Part shown: piece by piece, positions 38,757 to 47,689 of the stretch
Layout: every line of letters starts with the position of its first letter
Numbering within the stretch: position 1 is the stretch's first letter
DNA from: Paenibacillus turicensis
GTDB lineage: Bacteria > Bacillota > Bacilli > Paenibacillales > Paenibacillaceae
DNA: 64,000 nt
NCBI RefSeq assembly: GCF_017873435.1
Contig: NZ_JAGGKG010000007.1
Coordinates: 62,001-126,000 of the forward strand
Reading direction: 5' to 3'
Translations under genes and position numbers: made by a program
The notes under the pieces: generated by a model
The model's database searches: none
What the model was told of the DNA's origin: nothing
The model's input: the letters and a program-made list of their open reading frames with translations, nothing else

Positions 38757-39158
38757 TTATTGTGCTAAATGCACCGGTTCAACAAATTCAATTACTTCCC
38801 CATCGGGACCACTAAAGAAAAAGAAACGATTTCCATTCGGAAGTTCTCGTATTGTGGGACTAAGTCCAGCTAGACCTAACGAAGCAATCCGTTCATATTC
38901 TCGTTCGATATGACTAACGGTAAAAGCAATATGATGCACTTTGCCTTCATTCGCCAATGGTTCCGCATGCTTTTTAGAAATAAGCTCGATTTCAACATCG
39001 TCTTGTCCAGGGAATGCCATAAAAGCAAGACGTAACGTATCTTCGATTTCTCCAATAGTATGTAATAATTTTAAGCCAATAATCCGCTCATAAAATTCAA
39101 TCGAATCCTCTAAGGCAGATACACGAATTCCAATATGCTCAATTTTTCTAATCATCAT
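38757..39158 (-). CDS. VOC (glyoxalase-like) family protein
   Basis: A 133-residue vicinal-oxygen-chelate protein. IEHIGIRVSALEDSIEFYE opens the first beta-alpha-beta unit, VHHIAFTVSH the second, and DGEVIEFVEP carries the last metal-ligand Glu. The layout (His, Glu, His, Glu) is that of lactoylglutathione lyase and methylmalonyl-CoA epimerase relatives; which reaction applies is open. It lies upstream of mnmM's stop on the same strand order, with 26 bases between the two genes. Its stop codon nearly touches the palindromic element. Confidence 0.88.
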   Translation of the reverse strand: MMIRKIEHIGIRVSALEDSIEFYERIIGLKLLHTIGEIEDTLRLAFMAFPGQDDVEIELISKKHAEPLANEGKVHHIAFTVSHIEREYERIASLGLAGLSPTIRELPNGNRFFFFSGPDGEVIEFVEPVHLAQ

Positions 39159-39184
39159 TCATAACCCCACTTATATCATTAAAC

Positions 39185-39766
39185 TTAACACTTTTTTTCG
39201 ATTGCAATTAAATAAGGCGCAGTTGGACGTTGGAGTTGCTTATACATAATTGCTTGACCTTTAGAGGGAGGAAGGGAGGCAGCCCAAGTCTCTACACTTA
39301 CCGCCTCCTGATCTCCGCCTGCATGGCCCGGGTATAATACAATCGTTATAATTCCTCGTGGCTTTAATATATTTAAGGATGTCTCTAATGCAGTCAATGT
39401 TGACTCCGTCAGCGTAATGATGGATTGATCGGCCTCTTGTGAAGGCAAATATCCCAAGTTAAACATAATAGCACTAACCTTGCCAATTACCTCACTTGGC
39501 AAAGACATCTGCATCTCTGCGTGACTGCCAAGAATAAGTTGTACTTCTGCGATAGATGCCTCTGCTTGCTGTAGGCGTGCCCCAGTTTGTTCCAGGGCAG
39601 ATTGTTGAATATCGAATGCAAATACTTTACCCCTTTTGCCACAAATCTTAGCTAAAAATAATGTATCTGCACCCGTTCCTGCTGTGGCATCTACTGCAAT
39701 ATCTCCAGGCTGAAGTCGTTCGCTAATTTGTTTTTGAGCAAAGCTTAAAACAGAAATAAAGCCCAT
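39185..39766 (-). CDS. mnmM: tRNA mnm5s2U34-type methyltransferase (YtqB/MnmM)
   Basis: A 193-residue class I methyltransferase. Motif I is VDATAGTGADTLFLA, motif II FAFDIQQSALEQT, and FNLGYLPSQEADQSIIT matches the conserved signature of YtqB proteins. YtqB has been reported as MnmM, which completes the 5-methylaminomethyl-2-thiouridine modification at tRNA position 34 in Gram-positive bacteria. ATG 39766 follows GGAGGGG and overlaps the stop of the upstream radical SAM gene (TAATG), the same ytqA-ytqB order as in Bacillus. Confidence 0.88.
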   Translation of the reverse strand: MGFISVLSFAQKQISERLQPGDIAVDATAGTGADTLFLAKICGKRGKVFAFDIQQSALEQTGARLQQAEASIAEVQLILGSHAEMQMSLPSEVIGKVSAIMFNLGYLPSQEADQSIITLTESTLTALETSLNILKPRGIITIVLYPGHAGGDQEAVSVETWAASLPPSKGQAIMYKQLQRPTAPYLIAIEKKC

Positions 39767-40719
39767 TAACGACCCCTCCACATTTTACCTTGCCACGTAT
39801 CCCGTTGCTTTAGCTCATCATCAATTGCATTTAGCACTTCCCATTTTTTAAGACTCCACATCGGTCCAATCAGTAAATCTCTTGGCGCATCTCCTGTTAG
39901 TCGGTGCACAATCATTTCTGGAGGGAGAAATTCTAACGTATCCACAATCAGCTTCACATATTCATCTTGCTCTAAGAATCGTAACAAGCCTGCTTCATAT
40001 TGACGTACCATTGGTGTTTTGCGCATCAAATGCAATAAATGAATTTTAATACCTTGAACATCCATTTGCGCAACAGCACGACCTGTATCAAGCATCATTT
40101 CATGACTTTCTTGGGGTAAGCCATAAATGATATGCGTACATACTCGTATGTTATGCTTGCGTAGCTTCTCAACAGCCTCAATATAACACGCAGTATCATG
40201 TGCGCGATTAATTAACTCTGATGTAGATTCGTGAATCGTTTGTAAACCCATTTCCACCCATAAGTAAGTGCGTTCATTTAACTCTGCTAAATACTCGACA
40301 ACATCATCAGGGAGACAGTCAGGTCTTGTTGCAATCGATAAACCAACAACCCCTGGTTGCTCTAAAATCGCTTCGTAATATTCACGTAGCTCTTCTACTG
40401 GTGCATAGGTGTTAGTGTAAGCTTGGAAATATCCAATATATTTAGCTTCAGGCCATTTGATATGTTGGCGATCACGAATTTTATTAAACTGGGTTACGAG
40501 GTCGTCACGTCTGCTACCAGCAAAATCTCCTGAGCCTCGTGCGCTACAAAATGTACAGCCACCTTTTGCAATAGAACCATCTCGGTTAGGACAAGTAAAT
40601 CCAGCATCAAGCATAACCTTAAATACTTTTGATCCAAAGGTTTCTCTCATTTCTGTGTTCCATGTATGAAAACGTTTGTCACTCCACAGCTTAGGTGTAG
40701 TGTTAGATTGAATACTCAT
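39766..40719 (-). CDS. ytqA: TIGR01212-family radical SAM protein (YtqA)
   Basis: A 317-residue radical SAM protein. The cluster cysteines lie in CPNRDGSIAKGGCTFC, the noncanonical long spacing of the TIGR01212/YhcC family. Conserved segments are ATRPDCLPDDVV, VEMGLQTIHE and HIIYGLPQE. The gene sits directly before mnmM with overlapping stop and start codons, so a role linked to tRNA wobble-uridine chemistry is plausible, though only the conserved neighbourhood supports it. RBS AAAGGAGC. Confidence 0.9.
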   Translation of the reverse strand: MSIQSNTTPKLWSDKRFHTWNTEMRETFGSKVFKVMLDAGFTCPNRDGSIAKGGCTFCSARGSGDFAGSRRDDLVTQFNKIRDRQHIKWPEAKYIGYFQAYTNTYAPVEELREYYEAILEQPGVVGLSIATRPDCLPDDVVEYLAELNERTYLWVEMGLQTIHESTSELINRAHDTACYIEAVEKLRKHNIRVCTHIIYGLPQESHEMMLDTGRAVAQMDVQGIKIHLLHLMRKTPMVRQYEAGLLRFLEQDEYVKLIVDTLEFLPPEMIVHRLTGDAPRDLLIGPMWSLKKWEVLNAIDDELKQRDTWQGKMWRGR

Positions 40720-40966
40720 GTTAGCTCCTTTATGATAAGAACAGATTTATTCCACTATTGTAACAAAAAAATATAAGATTAGGGAAATATGAGTGTGCAC
40801 TTTGTTGCAGTGTCATACAGATTATGTTATTTTGAATGTAACAAAGGATTTTGCTTGTTTTAATGTACATGGATAATGTACATATAACTTAGAATGATTT
40901 AGATGAAAAAAATAGTATGAGGCAAAATCCTCACCCAATTTTGTTGGACCCCAATTCCAAATATAG

Positions 40967-41018
40967 AAAAAGGAGTTTTGAATACCTGTTCCCCGGCAGA
41001 TATTTAAGATTCCTTTTT
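40967..41018 (+). repeat. inverted repeat with terminator-like end, in the ytqA-trmB gap
   Basis: In the 486-base gap 40720-41205, the arms AAAAAGGAGTTTTGAATA and TATTTAAGATTCCTTTTT pair at 15 of 18 positions (plus G-T) around a 16-base loop and end in TTTTT. It could attenuate transcription toward trmB. No gene was found in the gap. Confidence 0.55.
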
Positions 41019-41105
41019 CATTTTCAGGAAATAAAAGGGAAAACTAAGATAAACAATACAAGCTGAGTCTTTACAAGTAGGGTGGTTTAAGGCACAATAT
41101 TGCAG

Positions 41106-41177
41106 TAATGGACTAATAGTAGCAATGCGCTGACTAATAGCAATAATGACTCACAGTAGTAATGAACTAACAGTAGT
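41106..41177 (+). repeat. four imperfect tandem repeats of 17-19 bp before trmB
   Basis: Units such as AATGGACTAATAGTAGC and AATGAACTAACAGTAGT follow one another four times (41107, 41124, 41143, 41161), ending about 30 bases before the trmB start. No known function. Confidence 0.6.
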
Positions 41178-41205
41178 ATGGAATAATAGAAGGCGGAGGA
41201 ATGAC

Positions 41206-41910
41206 ATGCGTTTACGCGGTAGAAAAGGCATACGAGAAAATTTGGAAATGCAAAATGATCTTGTAATTTTAGATCCTAGTAATTATAAAGGACGTTGGGC
41301 AGAGGTTTTTGGTAATGATCGTCCGATTTATATCGAGCTTGGGATGGGAAAAGGTCAATTTATTAGTGGCATGAGTGTCAAATATCCAGATGTGAACTTT
41401 ATTGGGATGGATATGTACGATGAATTAGTACGTCGCTCTAGTGAAAAGGTACGTGCCATTTGGGAAGAGCAGGGTGGCAAGCCGGATAGTGTTCGTTTAG
41501 CGCTTGGGAATATTGAGTCATTAGAAGATTTTTTTGATGAAAATGAAATCGAGCGGATTTATCTTAACTTTAGTGATCCTTGGCCAAAAGCAAAACATGG
41601 GCGTAGAAGATTAACACACCCACGGTTTTTAGATAAATATAAACATGTGCTTAATGATGAGGGTGAAATTCATTTTAAGACAGACTCACGGGATTTATTC
41701 CAATTTTCATTAAACGCCTTTGCAGCTAAAGGCTTACAGATGAACAATATTTCCTTGAGCTTGCATGGAAAAGGAATTGCAGAAAATAATGTGATGACTG
41801 AATATGAGGGTAAATTTGTGGGGCAAGGGATGCCGATTCATCGCGTAGAAGTTGTGATTGGAGAAAAAGCGCTAGTTCGTTATCATAAGTATAAAATGGA
41901 TCAATTTTAA
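41206..41910 (+). CDS. trmB: tRNA (guanine46-N7)-methyltransferase
   Basis: A 234-residue TrmB. The N-terminus MRLRGRKGIRE is typical for Bacillales TrmB. The SAM region is YIELGMGKGQFI, then NFIGMDMYDELVRRS, and the catalytic/tRNA-binding motif is FSDPWPKAKHGRRRLTH. It makes m7G46 in tRNA. ATG 41206 has GGCGGAGGA upstream; the longer frame from 41146 consists of tandem-repeat sequence and is not expected to be translated. Confidence 0.95.
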   Translation: MRLRGRKGIRENLEMQNDLVILDPSNYKGRWAEVFGNDRPIYIELGMGKGQFISGMSVKYPDVNFIGMDMYDELVRRSSEKVRAIWEEQGGKPDSVRLALGNIESLEDFFDENEIERIYLNFSDPWPKAKHGRRRLTHPRFLDKYKHVLNDEGEIHFKTDSRDLFQFSLNAFAAKGLQMNNISLSLHGKGIAENNVMTEYEGKFVGQGMPIHRVEVVIGEKALVRYHKYKMDQF

Positions 41911-41913
41911 AAT

Positions 41914-41942
41914 AAAATCAGTAGTTGACCACTACTAATTTT
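41914..41942. repeat. mini-palindrome made of the two ends of the MITE-like family
   Basis: AAAATCAGTAGTTGACC runs directly into ACTACTAATTTT. The left half equals the terminal sequence of the large palindromic copies and the right half equals their opposite end, with the whole interior missing. It starts four bases after the trmB stop and can form a hairpin. Confidence 0.65.
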
Positions 41943-42011
41943 AAAAGACTCTACACTATAGTAGGAGATTGGGGTTAGTCCCTTTTTTCCTTTCGATAGG
42001 TAGAGTTTTTT
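41943..42011. terminator. hairpin between trmB and the MFS gene
   Basis: AAAAGACTCTAC pairs with GTAGAGTTTTTT across about 45 bases. It lies between the convergent trmB and MFS genes and gives T-runs on both strands. The long loop lowers confidence. Confidence 0.6.
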
Positions 42012-42014
42012 CGT

Positions 42015-43220
42015 TTATTCTTTTTTATTTACATAACTATCCCATCCCCAAATTATAAACGCGAGTAGGCTTGCAGATGCACCTAACAAGCATACACCAC
42101 TCCACCCCCACCAGACATAAGCCTGTGTAGAGAGAATAGAGCCAATAGCGCTCCCAATCGAATAAAAAATCATATATGCAGCGGTTAATCGACTTTGTGC
42201 CTCAGGACGAGCTTTATAAATTAAACCTTGATTTGTAACATGCACCGCTTGAACAGCTAGGTCAAGTAAGATGATGCCAATAATGAGATACCATACGGAT
42301 TGATACAGTAGATGTATAAGCAGCCATGACAATAGTAGTAAAAATAAGGAGGTACCAGTGGTTAGACGAGCATAACCTAAATCAGCTAGTTTTCCAGCAG
42401 AAGTAGCCGCAAGCGCTCCCGCAACGCCTACAAGTCCCAAAGCACCAATTTCAGTATGTGACATCGATAATGGGGCACTACTTAATGGCAATATCATCGC
42501 GGTCCACAAGCTACTAAAAGCGATAAAAATGAACATGCCTAATAGCGAGCGAATTATTAAAATAGGCAACTCTTTATATAAACGAAATAAAGATGTAATC
42601 ATTTTAGTATAGCTAAGCTTTACTTTAGGTGTATCTTGTTTAGGTAAAAACACAAATATAGCTATACTCCCTAAAAGAGTAAGACACGCCGAAAAAATGT
42701 ACACTGACCTCCAGCCCAAGTGATCATTCAGCGTACCCGCAACAGTGCGAGCAAGCAAAATGCCAATCACAATCCCACTAGTTACAAAGCCTACCGTATG
42801 CCCACGGTCCTTGTCTGAGCTAAGTGATGCCGCTGTGGCAACGATGGTCTGCGCAACGACTGCCAATAAACCTACCATTGCAATCCCAATAAACAGAAAT
42901 ACGCTTGATGACGAAAAGGCAACGATAAGTAATGCAATAACAGATAATAACATCTGGACAGAAATCAGCTTGCGACGATGAAGTAAATCTCCTAATGGAA
43001 CAAGAAACAGCAATCCTAATGCATAAAATATTTGAGTGATCATAATAACAATGCCAATGGAGGAATAAGAAATTCCTACATCCATAGAGATCGAATCTAA
43101 TAAAGGCTGAGCAAAATAAATATTAGCTACAGAAAGTCCACTACAGAAAGCTAACAAAACCACAACAGATCGAGATAATTTTATCTGTGAGGCTTTACTT
43201 GAGTAGCTGAGGGAATTCAC
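42015..43220 (-). CDS. MFS transporter
   Basis: About 401 residues with 12 predicted membrane helices. The loop 2-3 motif is GDLLHRRKLISVQ and an antiporter-like motif appears in helix 5 (GFVTSGIVIGILLARTVAG). It resembles YnfM/AraJ-type drug or solute exporters. The start is uncertain: GTG 43220 or TTG 43226, both after AAAGGA. It is divergent from a TetR repressor gene with a clear palindromic operator just upstream of the start, so it is probably an exporter induced by the TetR ligand. Confidence 0.88.
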   Translation of the reverse strand: MNSLSYSSKASQIKLSRSVVVLLAFCSGLSVANIYFAQPLLDSISMDVGISYSSIGIVIMITQIFYALGLLFLVPLGDLLHRRKLISVQMLLSVIALLIVAFSSSSVFLFIGIAMVGLLAVVAQTIVATAASLSSDKDRGHTVGFVTSGIVIGILLARTVAGTLNDHLGWRSVYIFSACLTLLGSIAIFVFLPKQDTPKVKLSYTKMITSLFRLYKELPILIIRSLLGMFIFIAFSSLWTAMILPLSSAPLSMSHTEIGALGLVGVAGALAATSAGKLADLGYARLTTGTSLFLLLLSWLLIHLLYQSVWYLIIGIILLDLAVQAVHVTNQGLIYKARPEAQSRLTAAYMIFYSIGSAIGSILSTQAYVWWGWSGVCLLGASASLLAFIIWGWDSYVNKKE

Positions 43221-43239
43221 AAGCAAACCATCCTTTCTT

Positions 43240-43261
43240 TTTTGTACCGATCGATACAAAA
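43240..43261. promoter_or_regulatory. palindromic TetR operator upstream of the MFS gene
   Basis: A 22-base dyad, TTTTGTACCGA joined to TCGATACAAAA, has 20 of 22 symmetric positions. It lies 20 bases before the MFS start, where bound TetR would block transcription. Confidence 0.75.
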
Positions 43262-43399
43262 TATTTTGATCATCATAGCCCAATTTATAATTTTATGTCA
43301 ATGACCATAAATAACTTATTTTGATTTTCTCTAATCTCATACTTTGATTTGACAGAAGACTTTGCAATGCATAAACTTATTATTAACTAAATTATAAAA

Positions 43400-43415
43400 T
43401 ACTGATTGATACAAA
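43400..43415. promoter_or_regulatory. second TetR half-operator upstream of tetR
   Basis: TACTGATTGATACAAA (43400-43415) repeats the right half of the operator at 43240-43261 with few changes and lies 14 bases before the tetR start. This suggests autoregulation. Confidence 0.6.
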
Positions 43416-43428
43416 AAGGTGATTATAA

Positions 43429-44031
43429 ATGGTCAGAAAACGGGAGTTTGATACGGATAAAGCGCTTGAGGCAGCAATGGAGGTTTTTTGGGAAAAAGGA
43501 TTTGAATCTGCCTCGCTAGTCGATCTTACAAATGCGATGGGCATTCAACGTCCTAGTCTTTATGCAGCTTTCGGGGATAAAAATGAGTTGTTTGAGGCCA
43601 CTTTACGTCGCTATAACACTTGGCATGCTGGTTATATAAGATCATTGCTTCAACATGCGCCTTCTGTAAAGACAGCATTTAGAAAGCTATTCGAACAAAT
43701 AGGTACAGAAGATACAACGAATGCATCAATTAGGCGAGGATGCTTTTGTATAAATACAATGGTGGAGCTTGCACCTCACCACTCTAAATTTGCAGTACTT
43801 ACTCGTGAGCACCAAATGTATTTAGCAGCTATATTTAAAGAGACGATTGAGAGAGGGCAAGGGACGGGGGAGCTTTCAGAAGTGCTACAAAGTGAAGAAC
43901 TAGCACATTCGCTTGTTGTTTCCATGATTGGTTTGACTGTCCTAATGAAGTCAAGACCTGATCCTACTTTTATTAAACAAAGTATTGAGGCAGCATTATC
44001 ATTGTTAAATACAAAAACGTCATCCACTTAA
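43429..44031 (+). CDS. TetR/AcrR-family repressor
   Basis: A 200-residue TetR regulator. The N-terminal HTH is in FEKG-type context (VFWEKGFESASLVDLTNAMG, then IQRPSLYAAFGDKNELF). The C-terminal ligand-binding helices contain one pair of cysteines (GCFCINTM) conserved in a subset of the TetR_C group. It is divergent from the MFS gene and flanked by matching operator sequences, so it very likely represses both. RBS AAAAAGGTG. Confidence 0.92.
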   Translation: MVRKREFDTDKALEAAMEVFWEKGFESASLVDLTNAMGIQRPSLYAAFGDKNELFEATLRRYNTWHAGYIRSLLQHAPSVKTAFRKLFEQIGTEDTTNASIRRGCFCINTMVELAPHHSKFAVLTREHQMYLAAIFKETIERGQGTGELSEVLQSEELAHSLVVSMIGLTVLMKSRPDPTFIKQSIEAALSLLNTKTSST

Positions 44032-44052
44032 TAACATGGACGACGTTTTTTT
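44013..44052 (+). terminator. terminator of tetR
   Basis: AAAACGTCATCCA pairs with TGGACGACGTTTT, followed by TTTTT. It overlaps the last codons of tetR. Confidence 0.9.
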
Positions 44053-44094
44053 AAAATTTAATCACTGTAATTAACGATATAAATTAGATAAGAG

Positions 44095-45234
44095 CTAAAT
44101 AAATATGGTATTATTTTTACTTTCCAATAACTCAACAATGACTTTTGCACTTTGAGTCGGATGGAAGCGTTCGATATCCGCAAGCATCTGCTCTCTGGTT
44201 GCACTCACCTCATCATAATGATGAATAAGCTTTTCAACCCATGCTGTGATGTCATCTAGCGAATGAATGGGTGTACCCCAGCCCTGCGTAGAAAAATATT
44301 GCAAATTTTCTTCTTCCTGTCCCGGATAAGGCTTGTGGAATAACATCGGTATCGCCTTCGCTAACCCTTCAGAGCAGGTCATGCCCCCAGGCTTCGTAAT
44401 TAAAAGGTCAGAGACCTCCATAAGCTTATCAATTTCCTTAGTAAACCCTAGCAGCTTTATATTTTGATGCTGGAACCTAGGATCATTGCTCATTTTCTCC
44501 ATTAATTTTATATTGCTACCAAGACAAAAAATAAGCTGAAGGTGTTCTTTATGTTTTACAAGTAGATTGTTTACAGCTTCATCCTTCGTTAATCCCCAGC
44601 CTCCGCCCATAATAAGTATGGTTGGTATGTCATTTAAACCAAAACGATCTCGAATATCCTGCTTGCTGTGTCTTTCCCAAAAGTTAGGGTGGACGGGAAT
44701 ACCCGTAGTTTCAATTTTAGATTCACTAACCCCACGTTCAAGCAAGATGGTCTTGACTTGGTCAGTGGATACAAGATATCGATTAACCTCATCACTGATC
44801 CATGTTCCATGTGCATCATAATCGGTAATGACAGTGCATAAAGGAACCTCTAAGCCATGTCGCTTCATCCGAGAAATAACGGCGCTCGGAATAGGATGCG
44901 TGCATACGATGACGTCAGGATGAAGTTGATCTATAACTAGCTTCGTATGTGTATAAAAAAGTTTATGAAGTGCCAATGTTGTTAAACGATTTAATGGTTT
45001 TTTATAGTTGCTACGATACATCATACTGACAAGACGAGGTTGAGAAGAAACCGTCTTTTTATAAGCTGTAAGAATAAGTGGTGCTACTCTTGGGTTAAGA
45101 AAACTACCTAACTCCAGTACCCTTGTTTGTACATTTGGCGATAGCTTACGTAAACTGCTTGACAATGCATAGGCAGCTTGAGTATGACCAGCCCCGAACC
45201 CTTCAGATAAAAGTAAGACTCTTTGTTTGTTCAC
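44095..45234 (-). CDS. MGDG synthase-family glycosyltransferase (UgtP-like)
   Basis: A 379-residue GT28-type glycosyltransferase. LLLSEGFGAGHTQAA is the N-terminal acceptor/lipid-binding motif of diacylglycerol glucosyltransferases, followed by HPDVIVCTHPIPSAV and VITDYDAHGTWI. The C-terminal nucleotide-sugar site has ILIMGGGWG and TKPGGMTCSEGLAKAIPM. It should add sugar from a UDP donor to diacylglycerol, or a related lipid, at the membrane. The start is GTG 45234 after AAAGGTG. A PAP2 phosphatase gene lies about 50 bases upstream on the same strand; the two may act together in diacylglycerol and glycolipid metabolism. Confidence 0.88.
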   Translation of the reverse strand: MNKQRVLLLSEGFGAGHTQAAYALSSSLRKLSPNVQTRVLELGSFLNPRVAPLILTAYKKTVSSQPRLVSMMYRSNYKKPLNRLTTLALHKLFYTHTKLVIDQLHPDVIVCTHPIPSAVISRMKRHGLEVPLCTVITDYDAHGTWISDEVNRYLVSTDQVKTILLERGVSESKIETTGIPVHPNFWERHSKQDIRDRFGLNDIPTILIMGGGWGLTKDEAVNNLLVKHKEHLQLIFCLGSNIKLMEKMSNDPRFQHQNIKLLGFTKEIDKLMEVSDLLITKPGGMTCSEGLAKAIPMLFHKPYPGQEEENLQYFSTQGWGTPIHSLDDITAWVEKLIHHYDEVSATREQMLADIERFHPTQSAKVIVELLESKNNTIFI

Positions 45235-45285
45235 TTTAGTTTCACCTTTTCCCGCAAGGTTTTCCTGAACTTAACAATATAACCT

Positions 45286-45813
45286 TTATGTCCAGAATGC
45301 AACCGTACCCACTGCAACGGATGTACCAATAATTAGTCCAGCAAGTACATCAGAAGGATAATGCAGACCTAAATATATACGTGAAGTCCCAACCAATAGT
45401 GCCAACGGTGCTAATATTATAATTAAACTAGGCTGAGCAATCATAAACGGTATTGTCACCGAAAAAATAGCTGTTGTATGCCCAGACGGAAAGGAATGGT
45501 CCTTTAACGGGTTTTTAAACGTATTTATTCCAGGCAAGCTCAAATAAGGACGTATTCTGGGATACAGCTTTTTAGCAATAGCAACTGGGATATGACTTAA
45601 TGCCAAGGCTGTAAAAGCTTGTAGTCCAACTTTGCTCCATGCTGGAGAAGCCAATCTCCAGATCAATAATGTGATGGCAATGGTAAATGTTGCACCACCT
45701 AAGCGCGTAAGATTAAACACCCAAAAATTCAAAAATTTGCGATGAAACTTTACATTAATAGCAATAAATAATTTTCGATCAAGATCCACTAAACTTTGCA
45801 GCCAATGACGCAT
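45286..45813 (-). CDS. PAP2-family membrane phosphatase
   Basis: A 175-residue membrane protein with about five hydrophobic segments. The three PAP2 motifs are present: KKLYPRIRP (Kx6RP), PSGHTTA and SRIYLGLHYPSD. These enzymes remove phosphate from phosphatidic acid, undecaprenyl diphosphate or similar lipids on the outer face of the membrane. It lies upstream of the glycosyltransferase gene and could supply its diacylglycerol acceptor, which is inference. RBS GGAGG. Confidence 0.9.
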   Translation of the reverse strand: MRHWLQSLVDLDRKLFIAINVKFHRKFLNFWVFNLTRLGGATFTIAITLLIWRLASPAWSKVGLQAFTALALSHIPVAIAKKLYPRIRPYLSLPGINTFKNPLKDHSFPSGHTTAIFSVTIPFMIAQPSLIIILAPLALLVGTSRIYLGLHYPSDVLAGLIIGTSVAVGTVAFWT

Positions 45814-46403
45814 TGAATGCCTCCACTTCTATTTTCACCAACGAATAAGCTTCTTTATTATAAGTATTTCATAATCCCCTTACATTTATCATATTTTGAT
45901 TTGTGGGTGTTTTCAACAATTATATATCAATAAATCAAAGAACATCTGATTCAAATGATATCAAATTAGTTTAAAGGAAACTGTGCGATTTGGTAAACTT
46001 TTTTGCTTTTTTTACGTTTGTATAGATAAGCGACATAGTTTTGTTAACGAGAATGAAATAAAAAGTGACTAAACTGATGAAAATAAGACCTATACTTATA
46101 AAAAAGCAGGAGGTGACCCCAAGTTACGCTCGGAAAACACTATGTTTGCGCTTTTTTTGAAGAATAGAGCCTAAAATCCCCTTTGACAAAGTTGTCAAAG
46201 TCGTGGAAAATCGTAATGCATTAATAATATTACTGTGCTAAAAATAGAGAAATTTTACTTAGCCAGTAATTTTGTTTACAATATCTTAGTGTTGGCAGTT
46301 CATCGCTAATGTAAAATCAAATGTAAAACAAAAACAGGGTCATTATTAAAACCTCAGCTGTTAGAGAAAAAATAAAATGAGGTTTAAAGGGGGGCAGTGA
46401 ATT
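45814..46403. other. 590-base non-coding gap upstream of the GT2 gene
   Basis: No gene is visible. It contains a terminator-like hairpin (AAAAAAGC at about 46102 pairing with GCGCTTTTTTT ending near 46158, long loop with GGGG-type stretch), and an exact 8-base dyad TTTGACAA-AG-TTGTCAAA at 46182-46199. These fit a long regulated leader or upstream promoter region for the GT2 gene, but no known riboswitch class is recognised. Confidence 0.5.
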
Positions 46404-47642
46404 ATGGTCGACACTATACTGATATCTCTGCAAATTATTTTAGCAGTGGTTGGTGTGTATCAATTTGGATTAGCTTTATTTGGCATGTATAAAAAGAAAA
46501 ATAAAAAACAATATGAACCAAATAAATCATTTGCTGTTCTAGTTGCAGCACACAATGAGGAAGAAGTTGTAGGTGCGCTGATGGAGAACCTTAAGCACCT
46601 AAATTATCCGAAGGAGCTGTACGATGTATTTGTTATCTGTGACAACTGTACCGACCGTACAGTAGAAATCGTGCGTAGTCATGGGATGAATGCTTGTGTA
46701 CGTACGAATCCTAACCTTCGTGGTAAAGGTTATGCGATTGAATGGATGCTTAAAGAGCTATGGAAAATGCCTAGACAATATGATGCTGTTGTTATGTTTG
46801 ATGCTGATAACTTGGCACATCCTGATTTCCTTCGTGAGATGAATAATGATCTTTGTGAAGGGGCTCGTGTTATTCAAGGCTACATCGATACAAAAAATCC
46901 AGAGGACTCTTGGATCACTGCAGCCTATGGTATTTCCTATTGGTATTGCAACCGTTTGTGGCAGCTTTCTCGTCACAACTTGAAGATGGCTAACTTCCTT
47001 GGAGGCACAGGCATGTGCTTTGAAACCGAGCTTCTTAAGGAAATTGGTTGGGGAGCTACTAGTCTTGTAGAAGACCTTGAGTTTACGATGCGTTGTGTAG
47101 AAAAAGGAATTAACCCTGTTTTTAACTATGATGCTAAGTTATTTGATGAGAAGCCATTAACGTTTAAGGCTTCTGCACGTCAACGTCTACGTTGGATGCA
47201 AGGACACTTTACCGTCGCACGTCGTTACTTTTTTAAATTGCTATGGCAAAGTATTAAGGAACGTAACTTTATTAAGTTAGACATGGCTTTATATGGTGTT
47301 AACGTATATATCGTATTGATTACATTTTTACTGAGTGCATTTATTTGGGTGGATCAGTCCATTTTGGAAGGCCCTCACTTCAGTACGTTGTATAGTTACT
47401 TCCCGTTATGGATTTCCTTTATTGCAATAGCTGCCAACGTATTTATTTTCTTAGCGGCGATGGCACTTGAAAAAGTTACTTATAAGAAAGTATATGCTTA
47501 CCTTGTTTTGTTTCCGATTTACCTTATTTCATGGTGGCCAATTACGTTTTATGCATTTTTCACACAAAACAACAAGCAATGGAGCCACACCAAGCATACA
47601 CGTGTTGTACGTTTAGATGAGGTTCAAAGCAAACAAGGATAA
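46404..47642 (+). CDS. membrane-bound family 2 glycosyltransferase
   Basis: A 412-residue processive-type GT2. One N-terminal TM (about 5-27) precedes the GT-A domain with VAAHNEEEVV, the metal-binding FDADN, the acceptor motif LVEDLEF and the product-binding QRLRW. Three C-terminal TMs follow (about 295-317, 330-352 and 360-385). This order is typical of synthases such as cellulose, hyaluronan or poly-GlcNAc type enzymes, but the polymer cannot be told. It is monocistronic, preceded by a long non-coding leader. RBS AAAGGGGGG. Confidence 0.9.
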   Translation: MVDTILISLQIILAVVGVYQFGLALFGMYKKKNKKQYEPNKSFAVLVAAHNEEEVVGALMENLKHLNYPKELYDVFVICDNCTDRTVEIVRSHGMNACVRTNPNLRGKGYAIEWMLKELWKMPRQYDAVVMFDADNLAHPDFLREMNNDLCEGARVIQGYIDTKNPEDSWITAAYGISYWYCNRLWQLSRHNLKMANFLGGTGMCFETELLKEIGWGATSLVEDLEFTMRCVEKGINPVFNYDAKLFDEKPLTFKASARQRLRWMQGHFTVARRYFFKLLWQSIKERNFIKLDMALYGVNVYIVLITFLLSAFIWVDQSILEGPHFSTLYSYFPLWISFIAIAANVFIFLAAMALEKVTYKKVYAYLVLFPIYLISWWPITFYAFFTQNNKQWSHTKHTRVVRLDEVQSKQG

Positions 47643-47689
47643 TCACTTTAAACATAAAAACTAGATCTAAAATTAATTTTAAGAATAGT

